This document shows, in pieces, positions 1 through 6,563 of a stretch of 15,522 nt of DNA (its first letter is position 1; the number at the start of each line of letters is the position of its first letter). The position numbers and the translations under genes were made by a program. Below the pieces are notes generated by a model. That model was not told the DNA's origin. It worked only from the letters and a program-made list of their open reading frames with translations, and ran no database searches. Source of the stretch: SAR202 cluster bacterium AD-804-J14_MRT_500m (GTDB lineage: Bacteria; Chloroflexota; Dehalococcoidia; UBA3495; GCA-2712585); assembly GCA_009391275.1 (NCBI GenBank), contig VEXF01000037.1, positions 1 through 15,522 of the forward strand, read 5' to 3'.

Positions 1-70
1 ACGTGTACCTCATCTCCGGATCTGATCCTAGCCGCCCTATCACGAGTATCTTGTTCAGATTCGCTGCCAT
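1..70 (-). CDS. ssb: Single-stranded DNA-binding protein, N-terminal fragment (cut by window edge)
   Basis: The first 23 codons read M-A-A-N-L-N-K-I-L-V-I-G-R-L-G-S-D-P-E-M-R-Y-T, the characteristic opening of bacterial SSB (start of the OB fold, with the G-x-L-x-x-D-P-E-x-R turn). SSB coats single-stranded DNA during replication and repair. The ATG lies three bases after the rpsF stop codon, and a GGAG Shine-Dalgarno inside the end of rpsF (78-81) sits seven bases upstream of it, so the two genes are co-transcribed and probably translationally coupled. The order rpsF-ssb is the common bacterial one, usually followed by rpsR, which would lie outside the window. The C-terminal acidic tip cannot be seen. 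The identification rests on a short stretch, but motif and context agree. Confidence 0.9.
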   Translation of the reverse strand, partial: MAANLNKILVIGRLGSDPEMRYT

Positions 71-73
71 AAC

Positions 74-688
74 CTAACTCCGCTGTTCTTCTGTTGCCTC
101 TGCCGCTGCAGGTTCCTCTGTTGCCTCTGCCGCTGCAGGTTCCTCTGTTGCCTCTGCCGCTGCAGGTTCCTCTGTTGCCTCTGCCGCTGCAGGTTCCTCT
201 GTTGCCTCTGCCGCTGCAGGTTCCTCTGTTGCCTCTGCCACTGCAGGTTCCTCTGTTGCCTCTGCCGCTGCAGAAGATTGATCAGAGACGCCACCAGCCG
301 GCCCAGCATCTGCCCGATAGCCCGCTGATGATGATGAAGCTGCATGACGGGGATCTGGTGGTGATTGCCTAGGTCTAGATTCAACGACGGGTGTCGCTCG
401 GACCACCATAGACCGCAACACGGGCTCAGTTAGTCTTAGTTGACCTTCTAATTCTTGTATGAATGAAGCATCTTGATTAAATTTTATCAAATAATAAGAG
501 CCTTCCAGATAGGTTTGCCCCGCTTTTTTTATCGGATACGCCAACCTACGCGTGCCCCAATCCTCCTCGGAAACTATTTCTCCATCAGACCGGGTTAGCA
601 ATTCATTAACGCGCTCCCTTGCGCTAGCATTATCGTCTTCGTTAAGTGCTGGATTAAGAACCAGCATTACTTCATAATCTTGAATCAT
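74..688 (-). CDS. rpsF: 30S ribosomal protein bS6 with long acidic repeat tail
   Basis: Residues 1-100 are a normal bS6 core: M-I-Q-D-Y-E-V-M-L-V-L at the start, the W-G-T-R-R-L-A-Y-P-I-K strand near 44-54, G-x-Y-Y-L-I-K-F near 63-70, and the L-R-x-M-V-V-R ending. bS6 binds bS18 and 16S rRNA in the platform of the small subunit. The protein is 204 residues, against about 95-135 in most bacteria. The surplus is a Pro/Ser/Ala-rich linker (about 101-139) followed by seven copies of a nine-residue unit A-A-A-E-A-T-E-E-P (140-201). The tail is acidic, low-complexity and probably disordered. In E. coli the ligase RimK adds glutamates to the S6 C-terminus; an encoded Glu-rich tail could play a comparable role, but that is inference. 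The start ATG has only a weak purine-rich Shine-Dalgarno (GGGAAAAG), directly after a strong promoter. Confidence 0.95.
   Translation of the reverse strand: MIQDYEVMLVLNPALNEDDNASARERVNELLTRSDGEIVSEEDWGTRRLAYPIKKAGQTYLEGSYYLIKFNQDASFIQELEGQLRLTEPVLRSMVVRATPVVESRPRQSPPDPRHAASSSSAGYRADAGPAGGVSDQSSAAAEATEEPAVAEATEEPAAAEATEEPAAAEATEEPAAAEATEEPAAAEATEEPAAAEATEEQRS
91..273 (-). repeat. 27-bp tandem repeat inside rpsF (about 6.8 copies)
   Basis: Six complete 27-bp units (starting at 91, 118, 145, 172, 199 and 226) and a 21-bp partial seventh (253-273) stand head to tail without spacers. On the plus strand each opens C-T-G-T-T-G-C-C-T-C-T-G-C-C and ends G-G-T-T-C-C-T. The only difference I can see is one base in the sixth unit (G to A near 240), giving Val instead of Ala. 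The period is a multiple of three, so copy-number changes keep the reading frame. Near-perfect identity, including synonymous positions, points to recent expansion by slippage or unequal exchange. There are no spacers, so this is not a CRISPR array. Confidence 0.97.
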
Positions 689-715
689 TCTTTTCCCATC
701 TACGAGCTTTGCCAG

Positions 716-744
716 ATTATAGCATCGGGCAGTACTAGCCTCAA
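716..744 (-). promoter_or_regulatory. Sigma70-type promoter for rpsF-ssb
   Basis: Reading the minus strand, TTGAGG (739-744) is followed after exactly 17 bases by a perfect TATAAT (716-721), preceded by TGC, an extended -10 element. Predicted transcription start is near 709, giving a leader of about 20 bases before the rpsF ATG at 688. It sits in the gap just after the glyA stop, so rpsF-ssb can be transcribed independently of glyA. Confidence 0.7.
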
Positions 745-749
745 CCGAA

Positions 750-1994
750 TTAAGAATCTAGACCAGGGACAGGGAACGCAGAGGCTAACGCCTCTGCTTC
801 TTCTCTAACACGCATTAATGCTCTCTTATCACTTCTCTCGATTAGTGCTCTGACAATCAATCCTCCGACCACTCTCATATCTTCCTGATTAAAGCCACGG
901 CTCGTTACAGCAGCAGAACCAAGTCTGAGGCCACTAGTGACTCTAGGGGGCTCCGGATCATAGGGTATAGCATTTTTGTTTACCACTATAGATACGTCTC
1001 CCAAAATCTCTTCAGCCTCATCACCTTTTACACCTAACGGCCGGAGATCTACCAACAACAGGTGGTTATCCGTACCGCCTGACACTATGCGAAGCCCCCC
1101 ATTTGCGAGCGAAGAAGCGAGTATCTTGGCATTACCAACAACAGCGTGGGCGTAGTCAGTGAAGCCTGGCTCCAAAGCTTCGCCAAAACAAACTGCCTTC
1201 GCCGCTATAACGTGCATGAAAGGCCCTCCCTGAACGTTAGGGAATACCCCTCTATCCACTTTTCTAGCTAAGTTCTGAGTACTGAGAATCAAACCGCCGC
1301 GAGGTCCTCTGAGGGTTTTCTGTGTGGTTGAAGTAATTACATCTGCGTAGGGTGCCGGAGAAGGATGAGCCTTACCAGCTATAAGACCGGCAATATGCGC
1401 CATATCCACCATCAACAGCGCTCCTATTTGATCTGCAATGCGCCGGAAGCGTTCGAAGTCGATTACCCTCGGATACGCCGTATATCCGGCCACGATAATT
1501 TTTGGCCTGTGTTCATACGCGAGACCCTCCACTTCCTCAAAATCTATTATTTCTGTGTCACGATCCACGCCATAGCCTACAAAGTTATACAACTTACCCG
1601 AGAAATTTACTGGACTACCATGCGTCAAATGGCCACCTTGATCTAGCCGCATTCCCATTACAGTGTCACCAGGATCCAGTAGGGAGAAGTATGCCCCCAT
1701 ATTAGCTTGCGCCCCACTATGAGGTTGAACGTTCGAATGCTCTACTCCGAACAACTCCTTAGCCCGTTGACGCGCCAGTTCTTCAACCAAATCAACGTAC
1801 TGACATCCTCCGTAATACCGTTTATTAGGGTAGCCTTCGGCATATTTATTGTTCATCACCGAAGATTGGGTTTCCAAGACTGTCTTACTAGCGTAATTTT
1901 CCGAAGCAATCAGCACTATGTTAGATCGTTGCCGCTGATTCTCCATCTCAATGGCACGTGCTACCTGAGGGTCTGCTTCTAGGAGGCTTTTCAT
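750..1994 (-). CDS. glyA: Serine hydroxymethyltransferase (PLP enzyme), with variant active-site residues
   Basis: Fold type I PLP enzyme that interconverts serine and glycine with tetrahydrofolate/5,10-methylene-THF, the main cytosolic source of one-carbon units. I chose the internal ATG at 1994 (414 residues, the usual family length) because GGAG lies five bases upstream and family homology starts there; a longer frame to 2051 adds 19 unrelated residues. Landmarks: I-A-S-E-N-Y at 29-34, [10 protein letters not shown] at 54-63, H-L-T-H-G-S at 122-127, D-M-A-H at 197-200, PLP lysine K226 in [12 protein letters not shown], and carboxylate-binding R357 in T-S-G-L-R-L-G. The His that normally precedes the PLP lysine is Gln225; the usual S-A-Y is T-A-Y (T172), and the usual G-T-P-A after the arginine is G-S-A-A. 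Serine hydroxymethyltransferase is the best call, but a relative with other substrate preference (for example alpha-methylserine hydroxymethyltransferase) is not excluded. Confidence 0.93.
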   Translation of the reverse strand: MKSLLEADPQVARAIEMENQRQRSNIVLIASENYASKTVLETQSSVMNNKYAEGYPNKRYYGGCQYVDLVEELARQRAKELFGVEHSNVQPHSGAQANMGAYFSLLDPGDTVMGMRLDQGGHLTHGSPVNFSGKLYNFVGYGVDRDTEIIDFEEVEGLAYEHRPKIIVAGYTAYPRVIDFERFRRIADQIGALLMVDMAHIAGLIAGKAHPSPAPYADVITSTTQKTLRGPRGGLILSTQNLARKVDRGVFPNVQGGPFMHVIAAKAVCFGEALEPGFTDYAHAVVGNAKILASSLANGGLRIVSGGTDNHLLLVDLRPLGVKGDEAEEILGDVSIVVNKNAIPYDPEPPRVTSGLRLGSAAVTSRGFNQEDMRVVGGLIVRALIERSDKRALMRVREEAEALASAFPVPGLDS

Positions 1995-2083
1995 CGTTAC
2001 TCCAGAAATTGTACACGAACTGTTGTCCAACCACAGCCTGTTCGCATACAACGATTAGATCTTGAGACAAGGGTCAGCTGCTC

Positions 2084-2113
2084 AGTCTAAGTGGCCCGCC
2101 AGAAATGTGTCAA
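2084..2113 (-). promoter_or_regulatory. Candidate promoter for glyA
   Basis: On the minus strand a perfect -35 TTGACA (2108-2113) is followed after 18 bases by TAGACT (2084-2089; four of six -10 matches). The predicted start near 2077 gives a leader of about 83 bases before the glyA ATG at 1994. The -35 is excellent, the -10 mediocre, so this is a candidate only. Confidence 0.4.
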
Positions 2114-2142
2114 CGAATCTCATAATTTGGGTTGTCGAGTTT

Positions 2143-2194
2143 ACCTATCACTCAACTATGTGCTCGTTCCCCTAAACCGGACGAGTGAGTAGGT
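2143..2194. other. Inverted repeat, 11-bp stem with one bulged base
   Basis: On the plus strand the left arm ACCTATCACTC (2143-2153) is complementary to GAGTGA-g-TAGGT (2183-2194) with a single bulged G at 2189, and a 29-base loop between. Inside the loop CTCGT (2163-2167) can pair with ACGAG (2181-2185), competing with the long stem. Such alternative pairing is what leader RNAs and attenuators do, but no family was recognised. It lies upstream of the candidate glyA promoter, so it would be in the glyA leader only if transcription starts further upstream. Confidence 0.5.
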
Positions 2195-2233
2195 CTGAGT
2201 ATCAGCATAATTCTTACAACTGTCTCGAAGGGA

Positions 2234-2280
2234 CTTAAAGTGTTGGCAAGAGTTGTATGCCATATTTAAGGGGTTTTTCT
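2234..2280 (+). terminator. Possible intrinsic terminator or regulatory hairpin (plus strand)
   Basis: CTTAAA (2234-2239) pairs with TTTAAG (2265-2270), and inside it TGGCA (2244-2248) pairs with TGCCA (2258-2262), with a 9-base loop and a 4/2 internal loop. Three bases downstream is TTTTTCT (2274-2280). This resembles a weak Rho-independent terminator reading left to right, although no plus-strand gene is seen upstream. On the minus strand, downstream of the dehydrogenase gene, the same hairpin has no T-run after it. Confidence 0.35.
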
Positions 2281-2383
2281 AAATCTATTTTATGGAATTC
2301 GTATATTGACCTACCGATTTGTAAACTGCTTAAGAGCCCCCTCCTACTAGCATCACAGCAACGTATCCATAGCATGAATTAAA

Positions 2384-3133
2384 CTATACAGCAGTGAATC
2401 CTCCATCTATCACCAATTCGGAACCCGTCACATAAGATGATTCGTCAGAAGCAAGGTATAGTACTCCATATGCCACTTCTTCTGGTTCTGCCGGACGGCC
2501 CAACGGCAAATTGTCCATTCTAGGGCCCAAAAAGTCAGGATCGCCGAACCTGCCTTCAGTCATTGGCGTCCTGATTAATCCGGGATGCACGGAGTTAGCC
2601 CGGATCCCATCATCGGCAAACTCTATTGCTGTGGATTTTGTAAATATTCTCACCGCCCCTTTTGAAGACGTATATGCTGCCCGACCGACCATTCCTGCAA
2701 TTCCGGCGGTGGATGAGATATTTACGATGGAACCGCCGCCGGCTTTTCGCATCTCTGATACCACCGCTTTGGTGCCCAAAAAAACTCCTTTTGCATTCAC
2801 ATCCATCGTGAAATCCCAATCTTCCACACTGGTTTCTTCTATCCGTCCAGGGATGACCACACCAGCATTATTCACTAGAATATCCAGCTTACCGTACTTC
2901 GTTACCGTGGCATTTATCGAGTCTTTCCAATCAGATTCATTGGTTACATCCAGTCTGACAAAAAACGCCTCCCCACCCAACTCGACGATTTCTTCTACTG
3001 TTTTACGACCTTCGTCAACCAGGACATCAGCTACAACCACCTTAGCACCTTCTCTGGCAAACAATTTTGCCTCTGCAGCACCCATTCCCCGAGCACCACC
3101 AGTTATGAATGCAACCCTTCCAGCCAGCCTCAT
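2384..3133 (-). CDS. Classical short-chain dehydrogenase/reductase, NAD-preferring
   Basis: A 249-residue SDR, the classical length. The cofactor motif T-G-G-A-R-G-M-G is at 11-18; D36 after the second strand (V-V-V-A-D) suggests NAD(H) rather than NADP(H). N-N-A-G is at 88-91. The catalytic tetrad is N113, S141 (in N-I-S-S), Y154 and K158 (Y-T-S-S-K). H-P-G-L-I-R-T-P-M follows at 183-191 and the family ending V-I-D-G-G-F at 241-246. It is a soluble enzyme oxidising or reducing an alcohol/ketone pair; the sequence resembles cyclohexanol/3-hydroxysteroid dehydrogenase-type and FabG-like members, and the substrate cannot be read from it. A perfect Shine-Dalgarno AGGAGG lies five bases upstream of the ATG. 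It stands alone between a 389-base gap and a divergent neighbour, so context gives no substrate hint. Confidence 0.93.
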   Translation of the reverse strand: MRLAGRVAFITGGARGMGAAEAKLFAREGAKVVVADVLVDEGRKTVEEIVELGGEAFFVRLDVTNESDWKDSINATVTKYGKLDILVNNAGVVIPGRIEETSVEDWDFTMDVNAKGVFLGTKAVVSEMRKAGGGSIVNISSTAGIAGMVGRAAYTSSKGAVRIFTKSTAIEFADDGIRANSVHPGLIRTPMTEGRFGDPDFLGPRMDNLPLGRPAEPEEVAYGVLYLASDESSYVTGSELVIDGGFTAV

Positions 3134-3372
3134 ATAGACCTCCTAATCCGATTCGCAGTTTTTATATCCCGATTGTTGAAACGGCGATGGTATAGCCACC
3201 CCTATTCGTTTTAATATACACAATATACTTAGGAACCGAGAGTCTAAAAGGTTTACTAATGATGGTCAACAGAAATCCCGTTTTCTTTTCGCCTTGGTCA
3301 TTCGGATGCACATACAAAATTCTACTACCTGATGGATGTGATCATTAACTCAAATCGAAGACAGATCGACCA
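3134..3372. other. Divergent intergenic region between SDR and nfeD
   Basis: The 239 bases between two divergent starts must hold promoters for both genes, and the stretch is AT-rich around 3205-3230. TATACT (3224-3229, plus) and TATATT (minus, 3213-3218) are -10-like, but no matching -35 stands at 16-18 bases, so I name no promoter. The perfect Shine-Dalgarno of the SDR gene is at its left end. Confidence 0.6.
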
Positions 3373-4740
3373 GTGATCCTTATGCGCCAACCGTTCTCTC
3401 GGTATATGACGATTTTTATATTCGTTGCCATATTTAGCTTAGGATTCTACGGCAATATCTCTTCTAATGAAGGTAAAGTCGCTTTTATCGCAACGATCGA
3501 TGGGATCATAAACCCCGTCACAGAACGTTATGTTAATAAAGTTATCGGTGACGCCGAGAACGAAAAAGCCGAATTAGTCATAATTCTGCTGAATACTCCC
3601 GGCGGCCTTTTGTCTTCTACCAGGCATATCGTAGAAACGTTGTTGAGTGCAAAAGTTCCAGTGGTGATATATGTATCGCCTCCAGGAGCACAAGCAGCGT
3701 CCGCCGGGACGTTCATAACTGCAGCATCCCATATCGCTGTAATGGCTCCTGGAACTAACATCGGAGCAGCTACCCCGGTAGGAAGCAGCGGGGAAGATCT
3801 TCCCAGCACCCTCGGAGATAAAGCTACCAATGACGCAGCGGCCTTTCTCCGTGCAATTGCGGCAGAGCGAGGCCGAAACATTGAAAAATTAGAGGCTACG
3901 GTACAAGGGGCGACCTCATATTCTTCTTCCGAAGCAGTAGCCGGAAATGTGGTGGATTTCACTGCACAAGATCTTAAAAGCCTTTTGACCAAGCTAGACG
4001 GTCGAGAGGTCAAATTAGCGGGTACAACCATTTCACTCCAAACCCGTCTAATCCGAACACAAGAAATACACATGAGTTTCTTCGAGAAGTTTCTATATAT
4101 CCTTGCCGATCCTAACATCTCGTTTCTCTTACTATCTATTGGAGGTGCAGGGGTGGTGATAGAATTATTGAACCCCGGACTCCTCTTTCCTGGCGTGGCA
4201 GGTGTTATTCTCCTATTGCTAGCTTTCGTCAGCTTAGGCAATCTACCTGTTAACTGGGCTGGTGCCGCGCTAATACTTTTTGCGGGTGCATTAATCACTG
4301 CAGAAATTTATATGGCGGGATTCGGAATATTTGGAATAGGTGGAATAATTTCGTTCGTGCTCGGGTCTATCTTATTGTTCGCCCATCTAGGCACACCGTC
4401 CCCTACTGCCCCCTCGATGCAAGTAAGTCTATGGTTACTTATCCCCTTCTCCGTTACCGTCACAGCCGGCGGATGGTGGCTAACAACTACCATAGTATCG
4501 TCCAGAAAAGATAACCCGGTTAACGAACGTTCCCCCTTGCTAGGGCTTGCAGGTACGGTGACAGTAGAACTTGGACCCCAAGGCCAGGTCCAAGTTCGCA
4601 CCGAGCATTGGAGCGCCGTTAGCGAAAATTCCCAAACCATCGGGGTAGGGGAAAAGATCCGTGTAGCAAGACAAGATGGAGCGATATTAACAGTACAGTC
4701 AGAAGAGGATTATATATCACGTCCAGATAACCATTTTTAG
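3373..4740 (+). CDS. nfeD: NfeD-family membrane serine protease (ClpP-class), long form
   Basis: 455 residues. A signal peptide or membrane anchor (about 10-27) is followed by a ClpP/crotonase-fold protease domain: N-T-P-G-G at 74-78, nucleophile S110 in A-A-S-A-G-T-F, and a probable general base K150 in L-G-D-K-A-T-N-D-A-A-A, the Ser-Lys dyad arrangement described for archaeal PH1510. Then come several membrane helices (about 250-375) and a C-terminal soluble OB-fold NfeD domain (about 388-445, G-L-A-G-T-V through G-A-I-L-T-V). It is expected in the cytoplasmic membrane with the protease domain outside. The slipin gene 133 bases downstream is the known partner; in Pyrococcus the protease cleaves the slipin's C-terminal hydrophobic region. 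The first codon is GTG at 3373; ATG at 3382 is an alternative, and neither has a clear Shine-Dalgarno, so the exact start is uncertain. Confidence 0.9.
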   Translation: MILMRQPFSRYMTIFIFVAIFSLGFYGNISSNEGKVAFIATIDGIINPVTERYVNKVIGDAENEKAELVIILLNTPGGLLSSTRHIVETLLSAKVPVVIYVSPPGAQAASAGTFITAASHIAVMAPGTNIGAATPVGSSGEDLPSTLGDKATNDAAAFLRAIAAERGRNIEKLEATVQGATSYSSSEAVAGNVVDFTAQDLKSLLTKLDGREVKLAGTTISLQTRLIRTQEIHMSFFEKFLYILADPNISFLLLSIGGAGVVIELLNPGLLFPGVAGVILLLLAFVSLGNLPVNWAGAALILFAGALITAEIYMAGFGIFGIGGIISFVLGSILLFAHLGTPSPTAPSMQVSLWLLIPFSVTVTAGGWWLTTTIVSSRKDNPVNERSPLLGLAGTVTVELGPQGQVQVRTEHWSAVSENSQTIGVGEKIRVARQDGAILTVQSEEDYISRPDNHF

Positions 4741-4797
4741 ACAACTTCTGCCTTATTATTGCTAATGGACAGAATAATACACCCATGCTATCGTAGA

Positions 4798-4809
4798 CCT
4801 AAGATTAGG
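4798..4809. other. Short perfect inverted repeat upstream of the slipin gene
   Basis: CCTAA-GA-TTAGG is a 5-bp palindrome with a 2-base centre, 65 bases before the slipin ATG in the nfeD-slipin gap. It could be half of an operator, or chance; no clear promoter was found beside it. Confidence 0.25.
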
Positions 4810-4873
4810 ACTTGAAATCAATAACAAAAATCGATCAAAATCGTCATAGCAGTACTGAGATCAGGAGGTTCAC

Positions 4874-5731
4874 ATGGCGTCTGGTGTAGTCGTAGTAAAG
4901 CAATTCGAACGCATGGTGGTACTAAAATGGGGCCGCTGGGTAGGCAACCAACCCGCCGGCTTCCGATTCCTCATGCCCATAATCTATAACGGGCGTATTG
5001 TTGACCTGCGGGAACAGGTGGACCGGGTGCCCACGCAAAAATACATCACCAAGGACAACGTGGTAATTGATCTAGATTTCGTGCTTTTTTATCGCGTTTT
5101 GGAAGATCAGGCGGAGAGATCTGTAATAGGCGTTATTGATCATCGCATCGCCGTCAGAAGCCAAGCTGTAGCTGACCTAAGGTCTATAGTAGGAAATATT
5201 TCTTTAGCGGAGGCACTTGCCGAAAGGGAAACCATCCAGGATCGGCTGCAAACCGCGCTGGATTCGGTAACAGGCCGTTGGGGACTAAAAGTACAAGGCG
5301 TGGCGATTAATGAAATCGACCCACCAGCAGGTGTCAAGAGCGCCATGGAGCGGGAAAAATCGGCTGAAGCGATTAAGACGGCTGAGATAACAGAATCGGA
5401 AGGTCAAAGGCAAGCTGCTATAAATCGTGCTGAAGGTGAAAAGCAATCTAAAATTCTCGAAGCCGAAGGGCACCGTCAGTCAGAGATTCTTACAGCACAA
5501 GGAGACCAGCAAGCCGCTATATTGAGAGCCGAAGGTTATAGTAATGCTTTAGGTAAGATTCACGAGGTTGCATCCACGGTGGACTCAAAAACAATGAGCC
5601 TTCAGTATTTCGAGGTGCTAAAAGAAATGGGGTCTAGCCCAGCAACCAAGTTCGTTTTCCCAATGGAATTTACTTCCATGCTTCAGCCGTTTCTCAACCT
5701 AGGTAATGGGGGGAACAAAAATAAGGATTAA
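4874..5731 (+). CDS. Slipin / SPFH-domain (stomatin-like) protein without N-terminal membrane helix
   Basis: 285 residues with an SPFH domain at about 5-160: F-E-R-M-V-V-L-K-W-G-R near 11-21, P-A-G-F-R-F-L-M-P near 27-35, V-D-R-V-P-T-Q near 49-55, and G-V-A-I-N-E-I-D-P-P near 142-151. A coiled-coil segment follows (about 175-229) of five 11-residue units beginning A-E-G or a close variant, the hendecad pattern of stomatins. The C-terminus has the conserved hydrophobic F-V-F-P-M-E-F (260-266). Slipins form oligomeric membrane scaffolds and are paired with NfeD proteases, as here. A strong AGGAGG (4863-4868) precedes the ATG by five bases, and an in-frame TGA lies 18 bases upstream, so the start is firm. 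Oddly, the usual N-terminal membrane helix is absent: the protein begins M-A-S-G-V-V-V-V-K-Q-F-E, directly in the SPFH domain. Membrane attachment must come from elsewhere, perhaps the partner or the C-terminal segment. Confidence 0.92.
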   Translation: MASGVVVVKQFERMVVLKWGRWVGNQPAGFRFLMPIIYNGRIVDLREQVDRVPTQKYITKDNVVIDLDFVLFYRVLEDQAERSVIGVIDHRIAVRSQAVADLRSIVGNISLAEALAERETIQDRLQTALDSVTGRWGLKVQGVAINEIDPPAGVKSAMEREKSAEAIKTAEITESEGQRQAAINRAEGEKQSKILEAEGHRQSEILTAQGDQQAAILRAEGYSNALGKIHEVASTVDSKTMSLQYFEVLKEMGSSPATKFVFPMEFTSMLQPFLNLGNGGNKNKD

Positions 5732-5833
5732 TCTCGGTGCGAGCAGCATCGTTCCCAGATCATGCTAGATAACGTTCGCGTGTCGGGAATCCCTCCGGTG
5801 CTTTGTGGATGATATCCTCTTAATTTTCTAGAT

Positions 5834-6475
5834 CTAAGACTCTTCGGACGGTATCGGTATAGTAATCAGTCCTTCTTCCGCGATTCCTAGCTGGCGGGTG
5901 CGGCCTAATTTATGAAGATACCCCGTATAAGCTGTTAATATAGCGTCTGCCACATCGTGATCGAGAGATGCTATGTATGGCTCCAAACCTGGCACCAATT
6001 TAGGCAAATACTCCCTTAAATAAGTTAAACTTTCTGGGCGTTTTTTACTAGGAAGATCGGCTCCGAAAATCAGGAATTTGGTGGCATAAGGGTATATTTC
6101 TACAGTATCGTAGTATCGGCGTCTCAGACTATTGCCTAGCTTGACTGCCCGGTAAATAAGCTTCCGAACAATAGAGTTCTTTCCTGTATAAAAACACCCG
6201 ATACCCATTTTGGCTAATTCAACCTCCGCCATACGGCCTTTGTGGCCGTTGGTTGGAGAACAAGGGCAATGGCTATCCAAGCAATGTAGCCCTAGCGGAA
6301 GTCCTAAAGGAGCGTCAATACCTATCAGATCTAGTGGGTGAGATCCCAACAGACCCAGTAACTCTCGGTATGTATTGAACTGAGAGAGACTCAGCAAAAC
6401 CCCATCTCCGTCAATCACGGCCGCCGTGCTAGGCCGTTTAGGAGAAGAGCTAAGATCAACACCCATGTAACACAT
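5834..6475 (-). CDS. DUF429 family protein (predicted RNase H-fold nuclease)
   Basis: 213 residues. The pattern fits the DUF429 family, which is predicted from fold to be RNase H-like: M-G-V-D-L-S near 4-9 (D7), I-G-I-D-A-P-L-G-L-P at 51-60 (D54), V-E-I-Y-P at 125-129 (E126), and D-H-D-V-A-D-A-I-L-T-A-Y-T-G at 172-185, ending in E-G-L-I-T-I-P. The acidic residues D7, D54, E126 and D172/D174/D177 are where an RNase H-type metal site would be. A Cys cluster C65-x4-C70-x-C72, with C94 further on, could bind a metal. I chose ATG at 6475 because GGAAGGA lies five bases before it; a longer frame to 6526 has no such site, and a third ATG is three codons further in. It lies 88 bases downstream of meaB on the same strand, probably in the same transcript. 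No experimental function is known to me for this family. Confidence 0.75.
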   Translation of the reverse strand: MCYMGVDLSSSPKRPSTAAVIDGDGVLLSLSQFNTYRELLGLLGSHPLDLIGIDAPLGLPLGLHCLDSHCPCSPTNGHKGRMAEVELAKMGIGCFYTGKNSIVRKLIYRAVKLGNSLRRRYYDTVEIYPYATKFLIFGADLPSKKRPESLTYLREYLPKLVPGLEPYIASLDHDVADAILTAYTGYLHKLGRTRQLGIAEEGLITIPIPSEES

Positions 6476-6563
6476 ATCAATCCTTCCAGTAATTAAGCTA
6501 AACCTTAGTACCTGCCTCAGAACCATTGAGTGGTCTGGTAAATTAAGTCATAACAACTATTTT

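Larger units (their letters stand above)
1995..2383. other. 389-base non-coding gap between the SDR gene and glyA
   Basis: No convincing reading frame, tRNA or recognisable glycine, THF or SAM riboswitch was found here on either strand. It contains a candidate glyA promoter (2084-2113), an imperfect 11-bp inverted repeat (2143-2194) and a nested hairpin followed by a T-run on the plus strand (2234-2280). It is the longest gap in the window and is unusually rich in dyad symmetry. Confidence 0.8.

Noticed and set aside
91..273. Possible CRISPR array
   Set aside because: Units are directly adjacent with no spacers, and they encode the S6 tail in frame.
55..384. Repeat-rich open frames on the other frames of the rpsF region (109 aa minus, 92 aa plus)
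   Set aside because: The 27-bp period keeps all frames open through the repeat; the frames have no family character, and rpsF explains the stretch.
1995..2051. N-terminal extension of glyA to 2051
   Set aside because: The 19 extra residues do not resemble the family; the ATG at 1994 has a GGAG Shine-Dalgarno and gives the standard length.
2511..3137. 208-residue plus-strand frame over the SDR gene
   Set aside because: It is antisense to a clear SDR with all catalytic motifs and a perfect Shine-Dalgarno; the composition looks like a shadow frame.
3528..4298. 256-residue minus-strand frame inside nfeD
   Set aside because: Antisense shadow of a protein with intact catalytic and membrane motifs; no Shine-Dalgarno or family features.
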